In this document: piece after piece, positions 37,217 to 47,636 of the stretch
How positions within the stretch are numbered: position 1 is the first letter of the stretch
How the letters are laid out: each line of letters starts with the position of its first letter
NCBI RefSeq assembly: GCF_020360975.1
Contig: NW_025408668.1
Span: 3,906,001 to 3,970,000, forward strand
Direction of reading: 5' to 3'
DNA from: Hirsutella rhossiliensis
Lineage: Eukaryota > Ascomycota > Sordariomycetes > Hypocreales > Ophiocordycipitaceae
Length of the DNA stretch: 64,000 nucleotides
Program-made: the position numbers and the translations under genes
Notes under the pieces: model-generated
What the model saw: only the letters and a program-made list of their open reading frames with translations
Told to the model about the DNA's origin: nothing
Databases searched by the model: none

Positions 37217-37975
37217 AATATACCCTTATATTCTTATTTTACTATTATAAAGAAATAATAAGTATAGGGAGGCTTTATAGAATAAGCTAGTAAAAAGAGG
37301 CTTTTTTTATTATTATTACTCGTATATAGCCTCTAGGGCTATAGCGAGGCTAGTAGGGGAAAAAGAGGCTTTATAATATAGTCTAAGGGAATAACCTTTA
37401 AAGATAAAGACCTTTACTAGATATCTATACCTTCCTTTAAGAAAAGCGGGTTAAGATAAGCCTATCTTAATAAAATAGAATATATATAATATATATAAGT
37501 TAATTATAAGTAGAACGGATACCCTATTACTTATTTTAGCTTAGCGGTTTTAAAGATATCCGCGATATAAGAATAGGTAAGGTATAGAATATTCTAGTTA
37601 AATCTACTACCTATACTAGAACCTATAGTCTTACGTTAACTATTCCGTTATAATTAAACTACTTACTAAGTTAAGAAGATAAGCTATAGATAGAGCCTTT
37701 TAAGTACTATAGAATATACTAGAAAGCTAACTAATTAGTCTACTAGTAAGCGAGCAATAGTCTATAAAAGACAAAGGATTTTCCTAGGAGTAGTAGATAG
37801 AATAAGTAAGTTTATAAGTATCTTTTATAACGCTATTCTTTTAATATATTATTTAGCCCCTTATATACTTATTATAAATTCTAGACGAGATCCTACCTTA
37901 TACTCCTTTAACCGATCTTTCCGCTTATATTATCGATTACCTAATCCTACGCTTATTACTTATACCTTTTTATAA
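37217..37975. mobile_element. 759-bp unidentified insertion in B2
   Basis: B2 sequence breaks at CCTTTAAAAG (37,207-37,216) and resumes at CCTTAAAAAG (37,976-37,985). These look like a ~10-bp target duplication; B1 has CCTTCGAAAG at this place. The insert begins AATATACCCTTATATTC and ends TATACCTTTTTATAA. No LTR pair, clear terminal inverted repeat or coding motif was found. A ~10-bp duplication would suit a Mutator-like (MULE) DNA element, but this is inference. Confidence 0.55.
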
Positions 37976-40182
37976 CCTTAAAAAGGTTATAAAGTATATT
38001 TAAGATTAAGGGTAAGAGGTAGCGGTCTAGCTTTATAATTATATTTAGAGCCTTATAGTTATAATAGAACTATATCCCGCTCCTTAGTTTATATATAAAT
38101 AAAGCTAGCGCTCTTACTTTAAAGTTACTTACTTAAATAAAACCCTTATTTAAAAGGTCCCTTAGTATCTTTTTTAATACTAGTAGCTCTACGTATAATA
38201 TACTATATAGCGGTCTAAATAGTATAAGTAGTTTTTACCTTTTTTTATTAATATAAAGTTCGATCTTATAGTTTACCCTTAGCTTATATAGGTTAAGCTT
38301 ATTTACTTCCTAGGACTTAAATAGTAGTAAAAGGTTATAAAAGCGCTTTAGTATCTACTACTATAACTTAGCGGTTAACTTTAGCTTTTTTATTTAAAGG
38401 GCTTTATTAATATCCGCTAAGCTAACTATATAAACCGCTATATTAGCCGCTACTTAGCTTTCCTCCTACTTTAATTATTATATAGTTCTTATAAAGATAA
38501 AGGTAAGGACTTCTTAGGCTAAGTATAAAGCTCGCACGCTTAATCCTATACCTATAGAACTATTATTATAATAGACTTATTATTATATAGGCCTAAACTA
38601 TAGCTTCTTTTAGTATAAAACTAAGTATAACTCTATATATAATAACTAAGGTTTCCTAAGGATTAAGGGAAACTTTAGTTAAAGGATTATATAAGCTATA
38701 ATAAGCTTATAGTAGCCGTTAACCTCTATAGCTAGCTATATAATACCCTTAATTACTATACCTTCTATTATACTTAAGGCGCCCTTTACTTACCTTAAAG
38801 CGATCTTTTCTACTAGTACTTATATCTCTTATATAAGCGCTTTATAGACTATAGTATAGTACTAATAGCCCTTATTTATAAAGGCGGTAATAGGTAAGGA
38901 GTTATTAATTATAACCTATATTAAAGTAGGCTCCTCTTTTATATAAGCGGACAATTCCTCCTTCTCTTTTACTAGTATTAGTAATTAAGGCTTTAAAGCC
39001 TATCTTTACTTTAAAGCTACTCTTTTTCTTCTAGGCCTAAGGGGGCGGAGTCCTCCTTATTATCTAAGGTAAGGAGTAGTTCTATCTTCGCTACTTAAAC
39101 CGCTATAGGCCGCTTAGCTAAAAGGAAGGGGCATTTTAGTATAAAGTATATAAACGTACTATAATATAAGTAGCAGCCGTTAGCCTTCCTCTTTTTAATT
39201 TCCTTACTTATTACCTACTTTACTTACTACCTAAAGTATAAGGTAGTATAAAGGGTAGTCGACGGCGTCTTCTTACTACGTTTAGCTAAGTCTATATAAG
39301 TAGCTAATATTAAGGTATCCTTATCTATATTAATAGCTAGTTATTTATCTTATAAAGGGGCGTTAATCTTATTACCGCTATATAGCGTATACGTATAGAG
39401 CTTTTAGAAATATAGCGTTTACTTATAGCCCTATACTACCTTTATTAACTAGCTTATATACTTACTATAGTTAATAGGTATAATTATAGGGATAAGTAGC
39501 TTTTATAGGGCTAGCGTAATTAAATTCTATAGCTATATAAGCTTTATACTATCTTCTTATATTATAGTCCCTACTACTTATAAGAGCGTCTCTTTAAAAT
39601 TAAGGATGGATTCGCTAAAGGTTTATCTATTTCTTTATTTAAGGGTCAATAGCCTATCCTATACCTTCTCCTACTCCTATACGTTATTAAACGTATATAT
39701 AAAGTATTAAAAGAAGTCTTATAGGTCGCGTTTACCCTTAGGGCCGCCTTTATCTTAGAATCTAAAGATCCGCTATATCTAAGGCTTTAGTAGCGTATAA
39801 AGGAGCGAATACTATACTATATCGTAATAGCTATTTAGGCCCTATTTCTTATCGGTTATAAACTTTATCTATAGCTAGCTAAGAAAGAAGTAAAAGGACT
39901 TTAGCTTATTACCCTAAGTCGGCTAAGGGAGCGGCTTCTACGTTAGTAGTATCGCCGCTATAACTAGCGTTATAGAGGTCGTAGAGGTTAAAGCTAGTCC
40001 TATAGATAGCTCCCTTAGTATAGTAAGAACCTTATCCTTCTCGCTAGCTATTACGCTTTTAATTACTTTTAAGATAGCTATAATACTTCCTATTTATCTA
40101 AGGAGGGGTAGAGTGCTTCCTTAAGGAGGTAGCACCCTTTCTAGAAAGATATCTATTAGATCTATTAGTTAATAGCTTATAT
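37976..40182 (-). pseudogene. B2 polyprotein remnant, RT to gag
   Basis: It continues the alignment to B1 (about 31,180-33,385): start of RT (37,976-38,340), protease region (about 38,450-38,990) and gag (about 39,100-40,170). All frames are stopped. Confidence 0.8.
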
Positions 40183-40368
40183 TATTATAGAGTAAGTAGA
40201 GGCGTATATATAGGTACTATTTATAAGATAATATTAATAAGCTATATAAAGCTCTTTTATATATAGCTAGCCTATATATATATATATAGGATCCGGCCCT
40301 TTATATATAACTATATAGCTTAGGTTATAGCCTAAGCTTATAACCTATAATAGTTAAAGACTCTTATA
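40183..40368 (-). repeat. 5' LTR of B2
   Basis: 186 bp, ending CTCTTATA, followed by the TSD GTATA (40,369-40,373). Confidence 0.9.
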
Positions 40369-40373
40369 GTATA

Positions 40374-41679
40374 AGGCTATAAGTAAACGCTATATTTCTA
40401 AAAGCTTTATAAGTATATACTATATAGTAGTAATAAGATTACTACTTTTTTATAAAAAAATAGCTAACTAATAATACTAATAAAAATACCTTAATATTAG
40501 CTACCTATATAAACTAAGCTAAATATAGTAAGAAGTTATTATTAAATATCCTTTATACTATCTTATACTTTAAGTAGTAAGCGGATTAAGTAATAAGTAA
40601 GGAAATTAAAAAAAGGAAAGCTAATAGCCGCTACTTACGTTATAGCGCGTTTATATACTTTATATTAAAATACCCTTTCTTTTTAGCTAAGCGGCCTATA
40701 GTAGTTTAAGTAGTAAAGATAGAACCGCTCTTTACCTTAAACGATAAAAAGGACTTTATACCCTTAAGCTTAAAAGAAAAAAAGTAGCTCTAGAGTAAAA
40801 ATAAGATCTAAAGCCTTAATTATTAATACTAGTAAAAGAAAAAACGGAATTATCTACCTATATAAAAGAGGAGCTTACTTTAATATAAGTTATAATTAAT
40901 AACTCCTTACTTATCGCCGCCTTTATAAATAAGGGCTATTAATACTATACTATAATTAATAAGGTACTTATATAAGAGATATAAGTACTAGTAAAAAAGA
41001 TTACTTTAAGGTAAGTAAAGGGCGCCTTAAGTATAATAGAAGGTATAGTAATTAAGGGTATTATATAGCTAGCTATAAAGATTAATAGTTATTATAAGCT
41101 TATTATAGCTTATATAATCCCTTAACTAGAGTTTTCCTTAATCCTTAAGAAACCTTAGTTATTATATATAAAGTTATACTTAGTTTTATACTAAAAGAAG
41201 CTATAGTTTAAGCTTATATAATAGTAGGTCTACTATAATAATAGTTTTATAAGTATAAGATTAAGCGTATAAGCTTTATACTTAGCCTAAGAAGTCCTTA
41301 CCTTTATCTTTATAGAAACTATATAATAGGTAGAGTAAGAGGAAGGCTAAGTAGTAGCTAATATAGCGGTCTATATAGTTAGCTTAGCGGATATTAATAA
41401 GGCCCTCTAAATAAAAAAGCTAAAGTTACCTTTTAAGCTATAATAGTAAATACTAAAGCGCTTTTACGACCTCTTACTACTATTTAAGTCCTAGGAAGTA
41501 AATAAGCTTAACCTATATAAACTAAAGGTAAACTATAGGATTATACTTTATACTAATAAGAAAGGGTAAGAACTACTTATATTATTTAAACTACTATATA
41601 GTATATTATATAAAGAGCTATTAGTACTAATAAAGACGCTAAGAGACCTCTTAAATAAAGGTTTTATTTAAGTAGGTAG
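40374..41679 (+). pseudogene. B3 polyprotein remnant, gag to RT start
   Basis: It continues the B3 gag after the B2 insertion, reading into the protease region and the first part of RT (LLDKGFIQV-like, near 41,655). It aligns with B5 (46,780-47,070, 50,663-51,350 and 57,683-57,990). It is split at 41,679 by element D. Confidence 0.75.
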
Positions 41680-42362
41680 TTTAACGGGGGCATCTATTAT
41701 ATAATAGCTAGGTAGGGCGGATAGGTCGGCCTAGGTAGGTGGCTCGAGGTAGAAGAAAGAGAGATATAGAGGGAGACGGCATAAGATATACGGAAAACGC
41801 AGCTAAAGAGCGACTATAGTTAGATAAAGAGGGAGAAAAGAAGAGAATCTCTCCTTCTCTCGGCTAGACGATCTATATAAGGGAAAGATATTACGTAATA
41901 TATTACGTAATTTCTATCCCGTAATAGTATCTATAACCTAAGGAATATATAGCCCGCATAGTAGAGTCTTTAGTAGGGTCCTTAGTAGGTAGTAGGATCC
42001 TTAATAGGATCCTTAGCAGAGTCTCTAGCTAGCCCTCTTCTTAATTAGATAATCCCTTAGCCCCTATTCGTCTAAGGAAGAAGGAGGGAAAATTTAGTCT
42101 ATAAAAGAGGTCTCTTTTCCTCCTTAGCTAGCAGACAGCATTAGCATTATTATCTTCTTCTTTTATTATTAGTATTATTATCTTTTTCTATATCCTCTTT
42201 TACTAATATACCTTTTTAGCCCTCTTTGCCTTTGCCTTGCCCTACCTAGTGCTTTATCGTTTTCCTTTATCCCCCCTAGACCCCTTCGTCCTTCGGTATC
42301 TAGCTTTACTATTGCCGTTAGCGTAGGTGTGTCTTTAGGTGTGTGCCGCAGCTACTATTAAA
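41680..42362 (+). repeat. Left terminal repeat of D, with a ~260-bp extra block
   Basis: 683 bp against 423 bp for the right copy. The extra block (about 41,695-41,936) is bounded by the short repeat ATCTAT. It was either lost from the right copy by recombination between those short repeats, or gained by the left copy. Confidence 0.85.
41890..41911. promoter_or_regulatory. Two TTACGTAA (bZIP/AP-1-type) palindromes
   Basis: ATTACGTAAT occurs at 41,890-41,899 and 41,902-41,911. TTACGTAA is the known site of fungal AP-1-like bZIP factors (Yap1/Pap1). They lie in the block unique to the left terminal repeat. Regulation by stress factors is inference only. Confidence 0.45.
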
Positions 42363-44220
42363 ACTAGTCTCTAGAGCGTGAAGCTTCTATTTCTCTTTCC
42401 CTCTCTCCCTCTCTCTCTCGAGAAGAGGAAGAAGATGCGAAAAGGGCAGAGCTAAACGAACTGCGCCGGTGCTACCGTACCTTTCCCGTCGAGATAAGCG
42501 CTAGGCAGGGAAAGATTTCACCGACTTTTTTTCTTTTCCCCCAGCCGTTGGCCCAGACCATGGCCCCTGCCCCTGTCCCCTGCCCCTATCCCGGCCAAAG
42601 TCCCCTGTCCCGGCCGAAGTCCCCTGCCCTAGCTGGAGTCCCTTGCACTAGACGGAACTTTCTTTTTTTAACGAACCGAACTTTCCTCCTAGGCAGAGCT
42701 TTCTTTTTCGATAGAGCTCTCCGGCAGGCTCTATCTACGGTAGCAGCTTTAGTTGCAGACGGGGACGTCTGGTCTTTGTTGTGGAGGGAAGACACCTGCG
42801 CCAGCAGCAGCAGCGGATATTTTCTAGTTTTTCTTTCTCTGCCTATACGACTAGCAGCTTCCACGGGACCAATAGCTCTTCGAGACTAACAGCTCCACGG
42901 GACCAATAGCTCTACGGGACTGGCAGTCTCTACAGTCCGACAGCTTCCTCGGCTATAGTCTCGACAGCTCCTTCGGCCATAGCCCGATAGCTTCCTTGGC
43001 TATAGTCTCGACAGCTCCTTCGGCCACAGTCCCGACAGCTTCCCTAGCTACGGTCTCAACACCCCCTCGGCTACGGTCTTTTACAAGCTCTTTCTTCGGC
43101 AGTCTCTTTCTTCGATAATCTTCGATAATTTCCTCGGCAGCGCCTCTAGTACGGCAGTCTTCGTCTAGCACGGCAGTCCTCTGCGCCTCTAGCACTGCAG
43201 TCTTCTTCGTCTAGCACGGCAGTCTTCTTCGTCTAGCACGGCAGCTTCCTTTGATTTTATTCCTTCCAGCACGATCAGATGGTCCCTTCGGCACCAATGG
43301 CCCGGACCAACAGCTCCCTTTGGCACCCACGCGATTGGCACCTATTCTGACCATCCGATTACGCACCTAGAGACTGCAGGCACCTCTCTTTTGCCTTGTT
43401 TCCCCCCCCTTTTTACTAGATTTCTCGGCAGACGATTTCTTCCTTAGCAGACAGTGCCGATAGACAACCTTTTCCGTCCCGGCAGACGATTTCTTCCTCG
43501 GCAGACGGTGACGGCAGATAACCTTTTCCGTCCCGGCAGGCGATTTCCCCGGCAGACTTCTATTGCAATAGACGACTTTTTTTAGCAGACGACTTCCGTG
43601 ATAGACGACCTTTCCGACAGCAATAATAGCATACGTAAGAGATCCTTCCTTCCGCCCTTCCCGGCACGGTTAGTAGCAGCCGACGCGGTAGGCACCTTTA
43701 AGCAGTCTTAACGAAAGTATAAAAAATCCCCCTTTTTCGAAATACCTAAAATAAATAAGATAAGAATAGCAATCTCCGGTATTCTCCTCCTAGGCATAGG
43801 TATTTGCCTAGGTAAAGCTAGCTAAACGTAAAAGTCGCTAGAGGAAAAGAGGGTATAATTTTTAATTTTTAAATAAATTTTCTAGGTATTTCTTTAAGGA
43901 CTTTTTCCCCCTTTCTCTTTAAGATTTCTTTCCTCTACCTTCCTTATTAGCTTCTTCTTTCCTTTGCCTATAAGGATCTCTTTTTCTTCTTCTATTACTA
44001 TTTCTTACCGTTAGTCTCTAGTTAGCCTATTAGCCCGTTGCTTAGTTTATTCCTTAGTCTCCCGTTAGGCTATTTCTTGCCTGCTTGCTTGCTTGCCTAC
44101 TTACCTATATGCCTGCTTACTTGCTCGGTTGCTTGCCTACTTATCTATTTCTTTATTCCTTAGCTATTGCCTGCTTACTTACTTAGTAGACGAGGGCGTC
44201 TATTTTTTATTATAAAGGAG
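42363..44220. other. Interior of element D: low-complexity repeats, no recognised gene
   Basis: Pyrimidine-rich sequence with several tandem arrays. Open frames of 113 codons (42,548-42,889, plus) and 80-92 codons (minus) exist, but they overlap on both strands in repeat-biased sequence and have no domain. The stretch 43,690-44,020 holds nothing recognisable. 44,030-44,190 is a GCTTGCTT/CTTACTTA-type simple repeat. Confidence 0.5.
42939..43080. repeat. 24-bp tandem array (6 units) in D
   Basis: Units start at 42,939, 42,963, 42,986, 43,010, 43,034 and 43,058. The type unit is GACAGCTTCCTCGGCTATAG followed by TCTC. Adjacent repeats of 22 bp (TCTTCTTCGTCTAGCACGGC, near 43,200-43,250) and ~55 bp (GGCAGACGATTTCTTCC, near 43,430-43,560) are also present. 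Confidence 0.85.
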
Positions 44221-44643
44221 TTTAACGGGGGTATCTATACCCTAAGGAATATATAGCCCGTATAGTAGAGTCTTTAGCAGGGTCCTTAGTAGGGTCCTTA
44301 GTAGGATCCTTAGTAGGATCCTTAGTAGAGTCTCTAGCTAGCCCTCTTCTTAATTAGATAATCCCTTAGCCCTTATTCGTTTAAGGAAGAAGGAGGGAAA
44401 ATTTAGTCTATAAAAGAGGTCTCTTTTCCTCCTTAGCTAGTAGATAGTATTAGTATTATTATCTTTTTCTATATCCTCTTTTACTAATATACCTTTTTAG
44501 CCCTCTTTACCTTTACCTTATTCTACCTAGTACTTTCTCGTTTCCTTCGTTCCCCTTAGACCCCCTCGTCCTTCGGTATCTAGCTGCTACTATTGCTATT
44601 AGTATAGGTATATCTTTAGGTATATACCGTAGCTACTATTAAA
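44221..44643 (+). repeat. Right terminal repeat of D
   Basis: 423 bp. It lacks the extra block and is more heavily RIPed than the left copy (CA and TG of the left copy appear as TA here). Confidence 0.85.
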
Positions 44644-44647
44644 GTAG

Positions 44648-45832
44648 CTCTAAAGTAAGAGCGCTAGTCTTATTTATATATAAACTAAGGGGTAGGATAT
44701 AGTTTTTTTATAACTATAGGGCTCTAAACGTAATTATAAAGCTAGACCGTTACCCTTTACCTTTAATCTTAGATATACTTTATAACCTCTTAAAGGTAAA
44801 GTAGTTTATAAAGCTAGATATAAAATAAGTATTTTATAAGGTATAGATCTTAAAAGGTAATAAGTAAAAAACAGCGTTCTATATATACTATAGCTTATTT
44901 AAGTAGCTTATAATACCCTTTAGCCTCTTAAAAGCGCCCGCTACCTTTTAGTATTATATTAATAATATACTTTAAGACTTTCTTAATAAGTTCGCCTTTA
45001 TATATATAGATAATATCCTTATTTATATAAGTAGCTCTTATAAAGACTATATATAAAAAGTATAGAGGGTATTAAACCGCCTTTAACTTTATAGGCTTTA
45101 CCTAAACTAAAATAAGTATAAATTTAAGGTTAAGAAGGTTAAGTACCTAAGCTTTATTATTTATATAAGCGTAGGTATATAGGCGGATCCTATAAAGATC
45201 TAAGCGATTTAAGACTAAGTAGCCCTAACTATATAGATAGGCGTATAGAGCTTCCTTAGGTTCGTAAACTATTATAGGATATTTATTAAGGGCTTCTCTT
45301 ATATTATAATACCTCTAAATAAGATTACTAAGAAGTAACCCGCTTTTTATTAAGAGCCTATATAAAAAGGAGCGTTTTATACGCTTAAAGACTTATTCTT
45401 ATAAGCTTTAGTACTACTTTAATAAAACTTTAATTAGTTTATATTAGTTAAAGTAAACTATAGCGGCTAGGTACTTAAAGGAACGCTTTCTTAAGAGGTA
45501 GATAAGTAAAAGTAACTAATAGCGTTTTACTTTTATAAGCTAACCTTAGTAAAGTAGAATTATACTATTTATAATAAGAAGATACTAGCGATTATTAACT
45601 ACCTTAAGTAATAGTAAGTAAAGCTTTAAAGCTATAAGAGCTTTAAGGTTCTTATAAACTATAAGAACCTTAAGTACTTTATAACTTACTAGTACCTCTT
45701 AAAGTAGTAAGCCTACTAAGTAAAGTATCTCTTATACTTTAACTTCTTAATTAAGTATAGTCTTAAGTAGGACTTTATAGTCTTAAATATACTTTCTTAA
45801 AAGGATTAAAACTAACTAATAAAAGTATATAT
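44648..45832 (+). pseudogene. B3 polyprotein remnant, RT and RNase H
   Basis: It continues B3 after D: RT core (about 44,660-45,320, catalytic IYIDNILIY near 44,998) and RNase H (about 45,350-45,820). It is interrupted by the 5' LTR of B5 at 45,833; the rest of B3 lies beyond the window. Confidence 0.75.
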
Positions 45833-46020
45833 TATAAGAGTCTTTAACTATTATAAGTTATAAGCTTAGGCTATAGCTTAAGCTATATAGTAAAGTATAA
45901 AGGGCTAAATCCTATATATATATATATATAGGCTAGCTATATATAAAAAAGCTTAGTATAGCTTATTAATATTATTTTATAGATAGTACCTATATATATA
46001 CTTCTACTTACTTTATAATA
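45833..46020 (+). repeat. 5' LTR of B5
   Basis: 188 bp, TATAAGAGTCTTTAAC to TTTATAATA. It is the plus-strand form of the 186-bp LTRs of B1 and B2. Confidence 0.88.
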
Positions 46021-47073
46021 GTATAAGCTATTAACTAATAGATTTAATAGATATCTCCTTAGAAAAGGTACTACTTTCTTAAGGGAGTACCCCGCTACTC
46101 TTTAAGCGGATAGGAAGTATTATAGCTATCTTAAAAGTAATTAAAAGCGCAATAGCTAGTAAGAAGAATAAGGTTCTCGCTATACTAAGAAAGCTATTTA
46201 TTAAACTAGTATTAACCCCTATAACCTTTATAACGCTAGTTATAGCGGCGGTACTACTAATATAAAAGCTACTTTCTTAGCTAACTTAAGATAGTAAGCT
46301 TAAGTCCTTTTACTTTTTCTTTAGCTAGCTATAGATAAAGTTTATAATAAAAAAGAAATAGGGCCTAAATAGCTATTATAATATAGTATAGTATACGCTC
46401 TTTTATATACTACTAAAGCCTTAGATATAGCAGATCTCTAGATTCTAAGATAAGGGCGGCCTTAAGAGTAAATATAACTTATAAGGCTTCTTTTAATACC
46501 TTATATATACGTTTAGTAACGTATAAGAGTAAGAGAAGGTATAGGATAAGCTATAGACCCTTAGGTAGAGGGATAGGTAGACCTTTAGTAAATTCCTTCT
46601 TAACTTTAAAGAGACGCTCTTATAAGTAGTAGGAACTATAGTATAAGAAGATAGCGTAAAGCCTATATAGTTATAGAATTTAATTACGCTAGCCTTATAA
46701 GAGCTACTTATCCTTATAATTAAACCTATAAACTATAGTAAGTATATAAGCTAGTTAATAAAGGTAGTATAAAGCTATAAGTAGATATTATATTTTTAAA
46801 AGCTATATAAGTATATACTATATAGCGGCGATAGGATTACTACCTTTTTATAAGAAGAATAGCTAACTATTAATATTAATAAGGATACCTTAATATTAGC
46901 TACTTATATAAACTAAGCTAAACGCGGTAGGAAGCTGCTTTTAAATATCTCTTATATAGTCCTATACCTTAAGTAGTAAGTAGAGTAAGTAATAAGTAAG
47001 GAAATTAGGAAAAAGAAAGCTAATAGCCGCTACTTATATTATAGTACGTTTATATACTTTATATTAAAGTACC
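46021..47073 (+). pseudogene. B5 gag remnant
   Basis: Leader and gag region colinear with the complement of B1 33,385-32,330. It is RIP-stopped throughout and ends at the G insertion, after the TSD GTACC (47,069-47,073). Confidence 0.75.
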
Positions 47074-47354
47074 TGTCTAGATGCGGAGGACTTCATTATG
47101 TGGGGACATGGGCTCTACTGGCCCTACGCGAGAAGGAGGGTTTATAGGAGGGTCTCGGAAGACATTCGGACCGGGGTTACACGCCTCCCTTCATTCCTCC
47201 CTTCCTTCCTTCTTCTCCTCCTTCCCTCATTCTTCTTCATCTTTTCTCTCTCTTGATAGATTACCAATACAACAGTCACAGGCATAGCTCTTTAGCACCT
47301 TTGATTCGTATTCTCTATCACCCTGTGCACAGCACGAATACCCACGACCCAACA
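47074..47354 (+). repeat. 5' LTR of G
   Basis: 281 bp. It is shorter than the 3' LTR by four bases at a C run, the CT-rich run near 47,240 and a C run near 47,322; otherwise they look the same. An open frame inside it exists in both LTRs and is not considered a gene. Confidence 0.95.
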
Positions 47355-47420
47355 CTGATCAGTGGTTGAACGTCTGTTTAACCACAGAAAGTTAGGTATC
47401 GAAAAGCATCCCCGTTTCCT

Positions 47421-47565
47421 CGAAGAATTCCTCGAGACCTATTTCTATAGGTTGCACCATAGTCCCGAGAGAGGAAGTTTGCAAGTGGAAGAGAAAGACC
47501 TGATTCCTTGAAGAATTCCTGAGACCTATTTCTATAGGTTGCACCATAGTCCCGAGAGAGGAAGT
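47421..47565 (+). repeat. ~56-bp direct repeat in the G leader
   Basis: GAAGAATTCCT...GAGAGAGGAAGT occurs at about 47,422-47,478 and 47,510-47,565, spaced ~88 bp, almost identical. It lies between the LTR and the gag start. A hairpin TGGTTGAAC/GTTTAACCA sits just upstream (47,366-47,387). Confidence 0.85.
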
Positions 47566-47636
47566 CTATGCTACACACACGACAAGAACCGACTAGACCA
47601 AGCCGGTAGGAAAGCCTTGACATCACAACAATCAAC

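Larger units (their letters stand above)
23849..40368 (-). mobile_element. Ty3/Gypsy element B2 (full length, host of nested insertions)
   Basis: B2 has 186-bp LTRs at 23,849-24,034 and 40,183-40,368, both with TSD GTATA outside. It is oriented minus, with gag near the high-coordinate end. Its own sequence is 24,035-24,350, 26,185-26,616, 33,572-37,216 and 37,976-40,182; the rest is element C, element B1 and a 759-bp insert. It is heavily RIPed: compared with B1 even many CG have become TA. Confidence 0.9.
41680..44643 (+). mobile_element. Element D: 3.0-kb non-autonomous LTR-type element
   Basis: The terminal repeats (41,680-42,362 and 44,221-44,643) are direct. Both begin TTTAACGGGGG and end CTACTATTAAA, and the flank GTAG is duplicated (41,676-41,679 and 44,644-44,647). 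B5 shows the empty site as AAGTAAGTAGCTTTAAAG. The interior (42,363-44,220) has no RT, integrase or protease motif. A purine run ATAAAGGAG sits directly before the right repeat, as a polypurine tract would. The ends are not TG...CA, so the LTR class is likely but not proven. The interior keeps CA and TG, unlike everything to its left. Confidence 0.75.

Noticed and set aside
42586..42864. 92-codon minus and 113-codon plus (42,548-42,889) frames in D
   Set aside because: They overlap on opposite strands in low-complexity sequence; no domain, and neither can be preferred.
44030..44190. GCTTGCTT/CTTACTTA runs as telomere-like repeats
   Set aside because: Not TTAGGG or a known telomere unit; an interstitial simple repeat inside element D.
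47081..47287. 68-codon frame in the left LTR of G (and 69 codons at 50,380-50,589 in the right LTR)
   Set aside because: It lies wholly within the LTR and differs between copies only because the LTRs differ by indels. Ser/Phe-rich with no domain.
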